Source of the DNA: Trileptium ribeirensis
Taxonomy: Eukaryota; Nematoda; Enoplea; Enoplida; Thoracostomopsidae
Assembly (NCBI GenBank): GCA_030248225.1
Contig: JASANE010010009.1
Coordinates: 1 to 64,000, forward strand
DNA length: 64,000 nt
Reading direction: 5' to 3'
This document shows, piece after piece, positions 11,520-23,812 of the stretch. How positions within the stretch are numbered: position 1 is the stretch's first letter; the number at the start of each line of letters is the position of its first letter. The notes below the pieces were generated by a model, which made no database searches, had not been told where the DNA came from, and saw only the letters and a program-made list of their open reading frames with translations. Position numbers and translations under genes: made by a program.

Positions 11520-14500
11520 CTAAAACAAAAAATATTAGGATTTCAACATTACAATGAACCAATTTCATTCCATAAAGTCAATAATAATGCTGAGCATAAA
11601 AGCAACCGCAGGATCACCTCAAGTGTTAATACGGATTAAACTATGAGACACCAACAATTACTACAATTTCAGCATGTTTCTATACGCACCTGTTTAGATT
11701 TTTTTAACATAAACTCTACAATCAAATAAAAATTCATTTTTTACCATTTGGCGTCCACAGTCGTTTTAGTCTGAGCCACAAAATTATTGTTTGCAGCTGT
11801 TGCAAATGAAAGAAACAGACTAGAACACAATTTTATAGACTATGTGCAGTTTACGGCAACAGATGCATGTTGTAGCAGCAATATGTACATGTTATACAAC
11901 CTAGGTTTTATTTGGGTCCACAGGTCGGTCTGGACCCAAATATTTTTCCGTGGACCCAAAAAAATTTTGATGGACCCACGCTGGACCCAAGCCAGTTTCG
12001 GCTTCGGAGACATAGGGTCTGCTTATAAATTATATTACAAAGTGCATGTTTTCAGCCGTTAGTGCTGTCATGTGTATATAATATAGTTGCTTGCTGCTGG
12101 TTTCATGGATGGCCCTCATCCTTTATCCTGGCTTGGGACAAGCACAGAATATTTATGTATTTGTAATAATGTAAAATTGCGTTTCGTAATTACCTTTCTT
12201 TATTGTGCAAAAATTCGTGAAATTATCGAGCCTAAAGTTGTAAATCTAGACCCAGGGTCCGTTTTGAAAAAAACACCCTGTATACAACCGAGGTAGATCT
12301 TCCCTGGCTTTAGTAAAATATTGATTTAAGTTAAACGAACGAAATAATGTCACACTTTCAATGAGATGTAATTTCGCAAAGTACAAAATAATGTCTGGCC
12401 TGTCCATAGAGTGGGGGTGGGATAGTGAGCTGGACATGGGTGGTTTCCAAACCCACTAAGTTCGTGAGATTTTCCCCATGTTCGACCCTCCCATTCGACC
12501 GAAACCACCCATGTCCAGCTAAATTTAAAAATTTTTTATGTCTCAAAATTTACGTTTATTGTATGCAAAATGTTTTAAACGTACATTAATTACCACCATT
12601 CCTAAGACTAAAACGTCGTTTTATAGCTTCAAAATACATGCACGGCAATAAAACTACATGAAAATATGGAAATATTTAGTATTTTTATGTTAAATTATCA
12701 CACTTTGAAATTTTCCCCGAAATGTGCATGCAGACACCCCACGAATTCCCTACTTTTCGGAAGGCTGTGGACAGGCCAGAATGTGCTATGATTACGTCAG
12801 CCTATCATGTCTTAGAGTGCGAGCCGGGGCCCTCTTGTTCCGAACCGGGGGGCACCCAATTTGCTAGGCGGCATTTTACCAAGTGAAAACCGGTTAAAAA
12901 TCGTACTAGACACACTGCCAAATGAGTTCGATGAAGAGAAGAGGCGATTTGGAAGCAAATTTTGATAAAATTCTTCATAACAAAATTTTAGAACAAATTT
13001 TATCAAATAATTATGTACTTTGGGCCTGTTTTGAAAAAATTGGAAGGCGTGAAAAAAAATTTCCAAGAGACGTTGAACAGGGGGTAGCCCAAAATTTTGG
13101 CAGGGGGGCACGAACCGGGGCACTCAGTTTTTTTCCTGAGGGGATTTGAATATGGCAGGCCGCCACCCAGTTTGGAGAGCCCAAAACTTAACATGCACGA
13201 TTATAATTTCGCACTTAACAGAAAGATTGAAATGCAACCTAAATACCTAACGGTATATACTGCTCACTTTAAGCATTTCATTAAAATGATTCATGTACAG
13301 CAATCATGCTTCAGAAAATCATGGGCACAATGAATTATTTGATTATACTGCTGCATTTCCCAAGCGGTTTCCGGTTATATGTAGTCATACTACTATAAGA
13401 TGATAACACTGAAAAAGATGAGTCTCAAAAAATAGAACGCCAAAGACTATACAGAAGCCAAACAAATTCTTATTAAGAACCTGGTCGTAGTTACGTACAA
13501 AAAGGCAAGAGCAATAAACATTAGAGATCACATACGATGAGGGCCAGAAATAATTGATTAAATTTCGGTCGATTTCGATTAAACAAAATTCGGTTGATTT
13601 CGATTTTAGCGCGATTAAATAAATCCAAAATTATAAAACTTTCATTATTTCGATTATTAAACGAAATTTGATCGATTTCGATGGACTGCAAATTGACTGT
13701 ATGTATTGTAGGCTGGGACAGTACGCTGTGTCCGTTTGGTTGACTAAGCCACTATCTAATCAAGAAATTTCAAAACGACAGAGCTACAGTCTACGGGCAA
13801 AAGTACGTGCGCCTATTGCGGACGTAGACGGGCACAATTACGTCCGTCCGTGTCCGAATGAAATTGTGGTCATACGCAACTTCATGCGTCTGCGTTTAGA
13901 TAAATCGACGAAATTGGTTCCCTCAGCGTTTTTGTCCGCCCGAATCAGAGTCCGCCTGTGTCCGCACTTACCTATGTATGTGACTGTACATTTCTGCGCT
14001 CAATATCCCTCTTAGAATATAGCTATCATTTACCTATCGGTTATTTCTGGATACCCAACCCTATTTTGAAGCTTGTTTATATCCTGGAGTAATATCAGAT
14101 AAAAAATGACACCTTCGTATTCACGTGCGCAGTATATAAGCACTAGAGATGACAACTTCGGACGCAGCCCGGTCCAACCCGGCCCGCGAACCGAGCGGCC
14201 GACACCTGATTACGAACGGGCCGTCTGGAAACTGTTGTAGATCCGTGTCGAGCAGCACCCCAACGGGCGGGGCCGGGTCGGGTCGAATTTTACAACTCGG
14301 GACCGGACCGACCTCGATTTCTAGCGGGCCAAGCCGGGCCGGGCGCTTGAAATATCGGCCCATTCCCACATCCAATAAAAGCTAACAAAATTAGTCAAGT
14401 CTGCAGTGAATAGGTTTTTCCGATGGTAGCCCGGTAACGAAATTTTTCTCGCATTTTCTTGCTTCTTATATTTTAGCATCAATTGTTATATCTCGAATTA

Positions 14501-17500
14501 CCATCAATCAATACGCATAAAACAATAAGGTACACAGAAAAATTCCCTGCCTTTGACGCACCAACCTCCATCCGTATGTGATTATTGAGGATATCAACAT
14601 TATTAAATCCTGCAGTAACGGCGATTACTCGAATGCAAAATCCACATAATTACGACTCAGCATTGGAAAGCAAGAATGCTAATCAATTGTTTTTATTGCT
14701 TTATAGCACACTCGTGAGGCTCGATAGCATATAGCAACACTACATGTTCCGCCCTACATGACACCTCAAATTCCTCTGACTTCGAAACTTCGTCATCTAC
14801 ATAAATTTACTACATAAAAAAATTCTAGAATCATTATCGAATAGATTGCTGAAGATTGTTTTAGCACCCTGTCGCATTTGTTATCGTCCCAGTATTTGGG
14901 TATACAAACTCGCGGGAATCATTAACAGTCCCATATGCTTATGCATGAGTAAACTTAAGCTGCGCCCCTTACCATCCTCTTTTGACAAAAGCGATTGCCA
15001 TTCACTTGTACACTGAACACAAATTTCATTTTTGCGTTAAAGAACAGAAATTAGTCCGTTTCATATTCCACACATTATAATTTGGAAATGTTCGCGAACA
15101 CACTGGTGTTAAAGTACAGGGACCGAATTGCAGTCGCTAATGGCGTTATGGAACAGAAAAATGTCGAAATTGGATACGGCTGTTGAAATTCGAGTTTTGT
15201 TCGCTAACAACGTTTTGTACATGGTGTCAAAAGAGGATGGTTGGGGGCGCATCTTAAGTTTACTCTTGCATTATGGAGGGTTCACTTTGTAATTCCAGCT
15301 AATACCTGAAGCAAATTGATCAATGCTAATTATGGCACACAATTTTTGATTGCATTTAAGACCATCAGTCAACTAGCAGCTCTGTCGAGAATACAAAACG
15401 TAGTGAAGATGTGGGTACACCAACATCTTTTGTCAATCAGCTTTCGGTAGCATACGTAGATACGCTATGTGTGGATATAATACAATGCCGCACAAGTCAG
15501 AACAAAACTAACACCGGCAATAAGTTTCCCATACCAAAAAACCCCCAAGTGCAAGCTATCAGCCTCAAAGGGCATAACAGTAAAATTAGGAATTTTGGGT
15601 CGATGAACCATGGGGGCGCCATACCCACGTACCCATAGAACCACGGATCGTAGAGCAAAATTAACGGCTGCAATGAGTTTTCCTTGCCCGAAAACATTGA
15701 AGTAAAACTTTTCAGCCGCCCAGGACGTCAAAACAAATTTTCGAATTTTGGGTCGAGGAACCTCGTGGGTGCCGTACCTCAAACCCCATGAACCGGAGCC
15801 TTAATCGAAAAACAAAAAATAGGCATCGGTATTTATCATTTTAATATGAAATAAAACCAAGCAGAGAAATAAATTCGAAAGTTAAGGTAAAAATAACCTT
15901 GCTCCCGTGAAGGGTACTAACATGGAGTGAAAAACCCTCATTTTTACCTCTGACCCCGAACCATGGGGCGTCATAACCCCGTAATCACGGAACATGTCAC
16001 AGAGCAAAACCAGCACCGTCAATGAGTTTTCCATGATTGAAAACCCCCTGGCGTGAATTATGAGCCACCCAAGACGTCAGAACAAATTTTCAAATTTTAT
16101 GGTCGAGGAACCATTGGGAGGCCATGATACCGTACCTCAAACCCCATAAATCTAGAACAGGAATGTTAATCTAAAAACAAAAAGGGACTTCGGCATTTAT
16201 CATTTTACTATGAAATAAAACCAACCAGAGGGAAAAAATACAAAGTTAAGATAAAAATAACATTGCTTCCGTGAAGGGTACTAAAATGGGTAAGAAACCC
16301 ACATTTTCACCACTGCCCCCGCAACCAGATACCAAATCAAAAATGCTCGATTTACAATGATTTACTCTTATTTTTTACAAAATTTACTCAATTTTTACAA
16401 AAACGCTACGATTAACTCGAATGTACAATCGATTACACCGGTTCGAATGAGCCCAAGATCATGAAAATCGGTTAAGTCGTTCTCGAGTTATGGCCGATCA
16501 CACACACACAGACGGAATTTAAAAGATTTCACCCCTGCAACAAACAATCTCCACTATGTTTCACTACGTTCTGAAAACTTGGAATTATGCTAAACACGTG
16601 CGCTTCGATTGTCCACACAGGAATGCGGCGTGGAACGCTTTACCAACTCAAAAATTAGCTGTTATAAAACCTAAAGCAAAACTGTCAGTGCTTATACTGC
16701 ATATGTCAACTTTAAGCCACGATATCTTATAATTTACGGCTCCGACCTGAAAGCAAAAATTCCCTAACCATTGAGTTCATCGGCCCAAACATAACAAATA
16801 TATAAATTACAGCCATTTCCAATGAACGCCACACATCGTACTTGCATAATCCCTAGCTATATGATTTATTACCCATTGTTCCTTAGGTTCCTCATCACAA
16901 TTTTCCCCATTTCTCTTTATAATTCAGTAACTTTAGTATAGTGTGACCTATGTAGGATATTATGGGCTCCAACTGCGGAGTATCATTCTAAGCGGACCCG
17001 AATGCGGTGATATAACAAGTGCGTAGCTGACGAATTAATATTTGATGTGTACGTGAGTTTCCAATTCAACGGTTATAATCTATATTGTTTACCTCCAATA
17101 TTTCAGGTGCATACCGTTTGTCGCGGTTCGTCACAGAATCAAGTCGATTTCGAAAATGAAGAGCATACAAAATAGCTGAAAAAAGTAGCAATAACACAAG
17201 TGTTGATGTACCACAGACAACACAGTCCCTTAGTATATTTCGCCTCGGAGTTCGATCAGGCACATCACTGCAACGTCTGCGACCAAATTCAAGTTGACCA
17301 TCTTTATCATCCACCGAATTAGGAACAGATGTTGATGGCTAGAAAACAAAAACACATGCATTATGGAGAATGAAAAAACTAGACAAACATAATGCACAAA
17401 CGCTCGCGAGAACCATAGCACGTGGCGGAAATGGCTGTCGCATGAAAACGAGCCAAGATTTAAAAGAAAGTGAACAAAATTTACCAAACCGCGCGCAACC

Positions 17501-20500
17501 TGGGAACAAACGTCGAAAATCTTTCAAACAAATTTAAGGAAACCTTGCGAACAGTTTCGACCAGATCCGAACAATATTCGAATAAATAATTTTTCGAACA
17601 AACATTACACGAACGTTGGGCGAGCCACACCTATTTTTGGCGACTATATACTGTATTTTCCCAGAACTTGAAAGTTCTAAACATTTGCATTTATTTTACC
17701 ATTTTAGCAAAACTAAAACTGGTTTACAAAACGTAAAACATGTTATAACCATATGGTAAGAAAAAATGCTAACAGTTCGTGAAGAGATCACAATTCTCGA
17801 AAATTTTGTTGTACGTAAGTGAACTCGATCAAACTTTATTTAAACCATGTCCACTATATAAAAGACCAAAGATCAAGCTACTTAAATGTATATAACAATA
17901 TATTAAGCGGAACAAGTTACAGCAGGACACGATCGCCACTACTAAATTCCACTAAACTACGGCGACCCTATAAACCACGACCCCTTAAATTTTGTTCCCG
18001 TTGGAGATTTGTATGTGCAGCGTTTCGCAAGCAGGCCAGACGAAGATATGCATTCAGCGGTAACTTACCAATTTACTCTGTTGCGGATATCCAATTCCGA
18101 TGTTTCAATTATAAAATTATACACTATTGCGCAGAAGTGTGAATTTTGGACCATTGCCGGAAACAGCCTGAAGTGCCTGCCCGGTTCAGTTCAAAAAATT
18201 TAGAGTCAAGCAATGCAATGCTTGTATGTATGTAATGCATGTGCTGACCTGTGTGCTACATACCATAAGATATTCACTACAGAACCTTACTACTTAGATA
18301 TTTAACTTCAAAAAATGAATAATAATAAAGTAAATTACCTTAAAATGAAAAATAGCATTAGCACTCACAACTGAAGAATTGAGGCCAGCTAGTCTGAGTT
18401 TTCCGTTTTATTTTTTTGGAATGGTTGACATATGCAATGCCCAAACATACTTGGCATTTTTTATATTTCGCTGGCAGATATATACCAATTTTACGATGTA
18501 GCTCGAAAACACATGGTTTGTGTTAAGAATTTTGCTTCGCGATCATTTCACGTATATGTTTATACTTTAATACCACCTGTTAAATTAGACCCACGCGGCT
18601 TTCGACATTCATCAACACATTCATGCTTTGGAAAGCAGATGATATTACAGAAAACACTAAGCGCAATAAACCTGTTACCCTCTACGTAGCTGCCGGATTC
18701 CACGGGCTCAAAAGTGCCTATTCGCTGAATGTACATATTGCACAGATACAATCAGCATTAAGTGCTCCGAAATCGAATGAAGTTTCGTTCCATAAACGTG
18801 AAAATTTTGGCTGAGGCGCAATCCTCGAGGCTGGACGGTCCGGTCGTGCCGAATTTAATTTCGAACGGGACGTGCCGGGCCTAAAACTTTCGACCCATTC
18901 TCACTTCATTACTTCACCCATCAGCAATGACCGATGCTCGCTCTCTGGTAGAGACGTCATGTGCAACATTGCTCGCTCAAAGACAACGGTCATTTCTGGC
19001 TCCTACTGTATACAAATCTAGTCACACCCGAACTAGAGGAACGTGCCACAGCTAAAATCTCAACACACAAACCCCAGAGATATGCGTCCAAAACTCGCCG
19101 TTGTTAACATAAATACTAATAGGGACTTGTATCGTGGCCAAGAAAGTGAATTCTGAACGTGTATAACAGTTAGGAAAATACTTGCATTTCCAGTTACATG
19201 ACAAATCACAATTACATTGAGGCGTACAACAAATATTACAGGTATAGCTTTGCAGCCTCATCAGTTTAATTCTTATATACTTGTATTAGTTCTTCTTATA
19301 TTAATTATATTCATCCAAACATACTATATAGAAGAGTAGAGCACCACATGATATAGCTATATAGAGCTTTCTTCTCTGAACAAAATGAGCCCGATCGCGG
19401 ATGAATTGCTCTAGTCGTTGAGGAGATATGGTCAATTTGTTGTTTTCTGAGTCCCAAGGATCCATTTACAAACCATCTTAACCCAACCCTGCTCGACAGG
19501 TGCAGTAAATATAAACGCACGTATCAAGCTGTATACCCGACTCGCTCCAGCGGCTAAGGTGATATGATCAATTTGGCGTTTTCGCGGGTCCCAAGGTTCG
19601 ATGTGAAAACCCATTTTGACCCAAGCCTGGAGCGCAGGTGACCTCGGCAATAACAACATTTACAAAGCTTATAGAGCTAAACTTTCTGAAAATCATGACG
19701 CCCAATGCCGCCAGATCACATGACCACCGTGGTTGTTGAGATATAACTCATAACGTGTTTTTCGTGGGATCCCTAGGGACCCTACTTGGGCCCTTTCGGT
19801 CCCCATTTTGAGGCAGGAGTTGGAATTGATTTTTGCGCATAGCTAAAGGGCACAATTAGAGATTTCAAGCTTTCGAATGAGGTATCGCACGACCTGACCT
19901 GCCCATCAGAAGTTGAGTTATGCGTGTCACCCGAAAAACCCACAACCAGAAGTTGCCAAATTTCACACTCCTGGCTAGTAAAAATTCTTCGCTTCGCTCC
20001 TTTCACTTGCTCACTCAGAATTCAATTAAATCCATTCGAGCAAGTATCGAGCCAGGAGTTGCTACATTTTCTGGAATTTCCGAGATTGGACTATATTCGC
20101 AACACAACAATCGAATCATCGGAATGTACGGGGATACTCAAAAGTTATTATATTTAATTACATCCTGATATTATTTCCGAGAGCAGCCAAATATATTGTT
20201 CCCGAGATAGGCGGCAACATAGTTAAAATTTTGCATGAGTTATTAAGTAAAAGTGGCTTTTGTAATTATGACAATCTTTTATTATAGATTAACAACACTG
20301 AATGCGATTGAGGTAATAAAGCAGCCAGATGAAATTTCTTCACTGTGCTCAATAAGCAGAAACGAAAATGTAAACAGTTTGCTCAAATGACATTCATCAA
20401 AATTCGAACAAAATCTGAATACGATGCGAAAACATCTGCGTGGAGTGTATAATTTTGACTTTATCATTTTCAATCTTCTCTTAATGAAGTAAATAATTAC

Positions 20501-20643
20501 ATTAGATGATATTAGGCAAAAGTTAAAAAAAAAGAGTTTTGACATTCGCAGCGACTTACGTTCGTGTAACGTCCAACGTGACGTTCGGGAGAATATGTAA
20601 AATATCCAGGCATGTTCTCGCGCATTGTTGTAACAATCGTCAT
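11226..20643 (-). CDS. Candidate host gene: type II membrane protein with Cys-rich C-terminus
   Basis: Three exons, all joined in phase 0, give a predicted 207-residue protein. Exon 1 (20643-20560) starts at an ATG in the context TTACCATGA, has an in-frame TAG upstream and ends at a GTAAGT donor. Exon 2 (17338-17093) follows a pyrimidine-rich TTTTCTAG acceptor and ends GAG/GTAAAC. Exon 3 (11519-11226) follows TTTGTTTTAG and ends in TGA. The first ~75 residues are polar and basic. A single membrane segment of about 20 residues (TLVLLLLFSAILYAL core) sits in exon 2. The C-terminal exon has 10 Cys in 97 residues, an NIT site and a KRRRR basic cluster. With a basic N-terminus and no signal peptide, a type II orientation is inferred. 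Family not recognised. Further exons may exist: the stop of exon 3 overlaps a GTGAGT donor. Confidence 0.42.
12428..12520. repeat. Perfect 20-bp inverted repeat with 53-bp loop
   Basis: AGCTGGACATGGGTGGTTTC at 12428-12447 is exactly complementary to 12501-12520. The arms could form a stable hairpin in DNA or RNA. The loop is not recognised as any gene. The segment sits in an intron of the candidate minus-strand gene. Confidence 0.85.
12521..14144. other. No gene; minor low-complexity repeats
   Basis: Contains a patch at 12815-13160 with two similar GC-rich words (CGAACCGGGG...GGGCAC) and a simple-sequence patch at 13560-13690 built of CGATTTCGATTAAA-type words. No coding sequence recognised. 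Confidence 0.4.
14145..14371. repeat. GC-rich dispersed repeat, copy 1
   Basis: Begins near GATGACAACTTCGG, is dominated by CGGGCC/GGCCCG words, contains TCGATTTCTAGCGGGCC and ends with TCGGCCCATTCCCAC. Similar blocks with the same order of words and the same CCCATTCTCAC-like end lie at 18820-18904 and 21037-21192. It is strikingly GC-rich against an AT-rich background and has no coding similarity. Confidence 0.6.
14372..15499. other. No gene seen
   Basis: AT-rich, no recognised feature. Confidence 0.4.
15500..16330. repeat. 350-bp tandem repeat, about 2.4 units
   Basis: GGTCGAGGAACC occurs at 15751 and 16101, and GAACCATGGGG at 15605 and 15957, both spaced about 350 bp. A partial leading unit starts near 15500 (CAATAAGTTTCC versus CAATGAGTTTTCC in the full units). 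Within a unit, sub-blocks beginning GGTCGA(G/T)GAACC suggest an older 150-200 bp monomer. Units have diverged by many substitutions and small indels. Confidence 0.7.
16331..17092. other. No gene; probable old retroposon tail
   Basis: 16440-16515 reads as a degenerate block ending CGAGTTATGGCCGATCACACACACACA, a style seen at LINE or SINE 3' ends in invertebrates. Identification is weak. The rest is unremarkable. Confidence 0.3.
17093..17338 (-). CDS. Exon 2 of the candidate membrane-protein gene (transmembrane segment)
   Basis: 82 codons, phase 0 at both ends. The acceptor has a long T-rich tract ending TTTTCTAG and the donor is GAG/GTAAAC. It encodes an acidic/polar stretch, an Arg-rich juxtamembrane stretch (RRR, then TPRR), a hydrophobic span of roughly 20 residues near residues 46-63 of the exon, and then a basic, polar stretch. 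If unspliced, the frame continues only eight more codons to a stop. Confidence 0.42.
18820..18904. repeat. GC-rich dispersed repeat, copy 2 (short)
   Basis: Shares CGAATTTAATTTCGAACGGG, GTGCCGGGCC and the terminal TTTCGACCCATTCTCAC with the copies at 14145 and 21037. It is shorter and more diverged. Confidence 0.5.
19330..19800. repeat. Degenerate direct repeats (three blocks)
   Basis: The motif GGTGATATGATCAATTTGGC with GGGTCCCAAGG following occurs in diverged form near 19417, 19551 and 19732. Each block is followed by a GACCC-rich stretch. Spacing is irregular (134 and 181 bp). No coding recognised; probably an old transposon tail. Confidence 0.45.
20560..20643 (-). CDS. Exon 1 of the candidate membrane-protein gene
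   Basis: 28 codons from ATG at 20643 to a consensus GTAAGT donor, phase 0. The start is the first in-frame ATG after a TAG. The peptide is polar (residues 11-28 rich in Tyr, Arg and Pro) with no signal peptide. Confidence 0.4.
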
Positions 20644-21036
20644 GGTAACAAATGGTCGATCAGCTGGTAATTGAATAAAACGACCGCACTACGCGTTGGG
20701 GTAATTTGTTATTTGAATAATTATACAGTTAAAATATGCACTGCAAGTGTGTATGTCCAGCGCTGTGTGCTACTATACAATACTAAAACTTAAAATATAG
20801 CATTTTCATTAAAAAGCTTTGATGATTTACCAATAAAATAAAACAATGTATTACCTTTAACCTGATTAGCACTTTCAGATTTTTAACATGCAGGCATTTT
20901 TAAATTAGCTGGTAGATACCAGTTTATGATACAGTTCTAAAACCTTAGCTTTGTTTTACCAATTCTTCGTCGCGGTGGTTTAACGTCAACTTAGAAATTT
21001 TTAGTATTAAACCAGCTTTCTACGTGTATTCTACAG

Positions 21037-21192
21037 GTGAGAATTCGGGCTGCGGGCCGGCCGGCCGAGTCTTGAAAGCCCCAAAGCGTTCCTCCGGTCC
21101 GAATTTTGAAATCGCCTGATCGGCTGGTGTGCCAACATCGATTTCGAGCAGGCTAAGTCGGCTTGACAATGTTAGGCTCATTCTCTAGCAAC
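21037..21192. repeat. GC-rich dispersed repeat, copy 3
   Basis: Begins GAGAATTCGGGCTGCGGGCC, contains GGTCCGAATTTTGAAATCG and ATCGATTTCGAGC, and ends GGCTCATTCTCTAGC, in the same order as copies 1 and 2. Confidence 0.6.
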
Positions 21193-21555
21193 TAATACCT
21201 CTTACATCTTACAATATGTAATATTATTTAGAATACTTATATTATATAGACAGATCGCAAGTCCAAAATCAACCGGAACCGAAACAAAGATTTATTTGCA
21301 AAAAATTAGCAGCTGCTCAACATAAAGCAATTATTATTAAAATGGCACATAAATCAATTAAGAATAATTAAAGACGCGACTTTTGTTTTCAAAGATTTTC
21401 TCAGGCGGCTAAAACTATTTCCACCGAACGACTCAATAAATAGCCGTACTTAGCCAGCTACGAATGAACCGGTTTTTGAAATAACCGGTTAATCGGCTGC
21501 TTGGATACTAATTAATTTCGATGATCGCGTTATAATGTTCCCAACGTTTGCAACC

Positions 21556-21723
21556 TACAGTACGCCCCAAAAATGACCGCCGCATTTCAAGTGAGCAAGT
21601 TACAAGCGAGTGGCTCGCTGGAGAATTTGAAACAAGTTAAATAAATAATAAATTTTATTTTTATGACAAATTTATTTCGAGCGAGTCGCGAGCGAGCGAC
21701 AGTCATTTTTGGTGGGTACTGTA
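21556..21723. mobile_element. 164-bp MITE with TA target duplication
   Basis: Terminal inverted repeats of 20 bp (CAGTACGCCCCAAAAATGAC at 21558 and its complement ending at 21721, two mismatches) are flanked on both sides by TA. The length, TIR start CAGTAC and TA duplication fit a Tc1/mariner-type non-autonomous element. The interior has two further GAGCGAG-rich stretches. Confidence 0.8.
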
Positions 21724-23586
21724 CACGCAGCACACAATGTCAGACACACCCTCTGCAAAAAAGTGTGCTATATACAACCATGTTTTTCGTAACAATATAT
21801 ATTCAACTGTAGTTAGCTAGGGGTGTTGCCATTTTCCGACGGTGTCATACCGCGTCTGCTTTGTGGTTTTATAGACGATATGCGGTATACCTTCTTGTTA
21901 ACGTGCACTGTTTCCAAATGCAAATATCGAAATTTTCAAACACTATCAATACAATTGAATAATTAACCCCATTAGTTAAAGACAGTATCCGTTACTGTTA
22001 ATTCGCGAAAAAATGGTAACCAAAGTCTAATATATTGGCGAACAAAATATATTGTTGAACATAGCTAGCATGTTGATTCAAGAGGAGAATTTTAGATAGC
22101 TTTAAGATATTTTTCAGGTTTTTCGCGCTTCCATATTTACTAAGGTGTGGCCTAAACGGCCAAGCACAGCACCCGACACAACACAGCCCCCGTCTCCGTC
22201 ACATACATTAGTGTAGTAGATGCGAGACCGGCAGCCCAGTAAATATAGTACCTCAAAAAGTCTGTAGGAGTGTCTTAGATTGATACCAAAAGAGCTTTCC
22301 ACGACTTTACTGAACTAATAGTTAGTGAAATTAGTAATTAATAAAATAATAAGAAACGTTAATTTAATATATTACTTCATAAACAGACTCAAACGGATTA
22401 AATCTTGAATAAAATTTTTTACATTAATTACACAACACTTCTCTGTATTTATATCCCCTTATTGTTAAGATATATTTCTCCAAACCATACAACATAATTA
22501 TTGTTATCCTTACCATTCAGGACAAATTTTTTCATGGAAATAACAATATCCCTACGTTGATAGGCATATTTCCCTACATGCTAAGGTACCATATAATATA
22601 TTTTAGGAAATATTTCCGTAGTTTTTAAATTTAAAAATTAGGAACGATTTCCTTAACAAATACTAAGCATTCATTTCCGTACAGCGCAGGAAAATATTCT
22701 ATAAAGAATATTTACCTTTCTGCCTGGGAAAAGATTCTGGCTTACAGAAATATTTTCCTTTATATATATAGGAAAAATTTCTTTTCTTATTGGTAAAAGG
22801 AAAATATTCCACTGCATCGTTTTAAGGAAATGTGATCTTAATATCAAGGCATAGAAATAACAGTGTTTGAGTCAATAATTGAGATAACAGTTGCTTTGCC
22901 GCTGCAGCATATTGAAATTTTAGCACAGATGCGGATGTGAAAAGAGGTTTTGTCTTGTTTGCCGTAGCATTACGCTCCTCAGAATTAATTTGCTTACATT
23001 TTTTGTAAGCTGCAAAATATTTCTGCAAGAACTGTAGGTTGTCTATATCTTTAGTGTTAACATAAATGTCAAAAATACTGCTAAACGTCGGTTAACCGAA
23101 AACCAACAATTAACCGGTTAGTTAAAAACCGAAAATCGGTTAACCGCTTAGAAGATTTACTATCCGTGCCCATCACTAATTTTAACCATCTTGGTAGGCG
23201 CATCTTGCAGTGCATTCGCATTATTGCATTTCAAGTATATATATATATATACTATTTCCCTGATATAAATATCGCTATGCTTAAGACACTATGTGCTAAC
23301 ATCTGAACGTACCTGGGCCCAATCTGGGCAGTATTTTGCTCCTAAATATTTCGTTAAAATCGGTAGAATTTGCCTTATTAACTCGTACCACTTTGACAAA
23401 ATAGCGTGGTCTTTTCCGATATAACGATTTGTGGAAGCTAAATTATAACATGGAATTTAATTGCAATAGAGTAGGAAAAATGAATTCTTAGATGCATCCA
23501 AGAAATTGAGGATTACATGAAAAAAATCTCATCAGAAGTTGCGAGACATGCGCTTGCTATATTTTGAAGACACTTTGTCCCACAAC
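21724..23586. other. No gene; AT-rich with short inverted words
   Basis: 22540-22820 is rich in GGAAATATTTCC-like words. 23085-23160 is built of CGGTTAACCG words, and (TA)n lies at about 23237-23252. No coding sequence recognised. Confidence 0.4.
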
Positions 23587-23812
23587 GTGTTTTTGTGCAA
23601 ACTGTATTAGCTCAAAACGTCTCCGACAGTGTGTTGTCTGCACGCAATAAACAAACAAACGGCCAGAAAACAACCACAAACACGTGAAAAACAAACGGCC
23701 GAACAGCCACACCCGGGCACAACCGGCCATCCATAGGAAACACAACGGCCCGAGAACAACCGCAGCACCCGGCAAACAACGGATTGTGGATCACAACACA
23801 CAAAAACATATA
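23587..23812. other. A/C-rich flank of element 1
   Basis: Repeated AAACGGCC/CAACGGCC words on a strongly strand-biased A/C background. It ends directly at the element 1 LTR with no duplication of the right-hand flank (left ends CATATA, right starts GCTGCC). Confidence 0.45.

Noticed and set aside
17768..17814. Plus-strand 16-codon initial exon before a GTAAGT
   Set aside because: Too short to distinguish from chance; no partner exon found.
20950..21036. Plus-strand exon ending at ACAG/GTGAGA
   Set aside because: The donor coincides with the start of the GC-rich dispersed repeat and the acceptor is weak.
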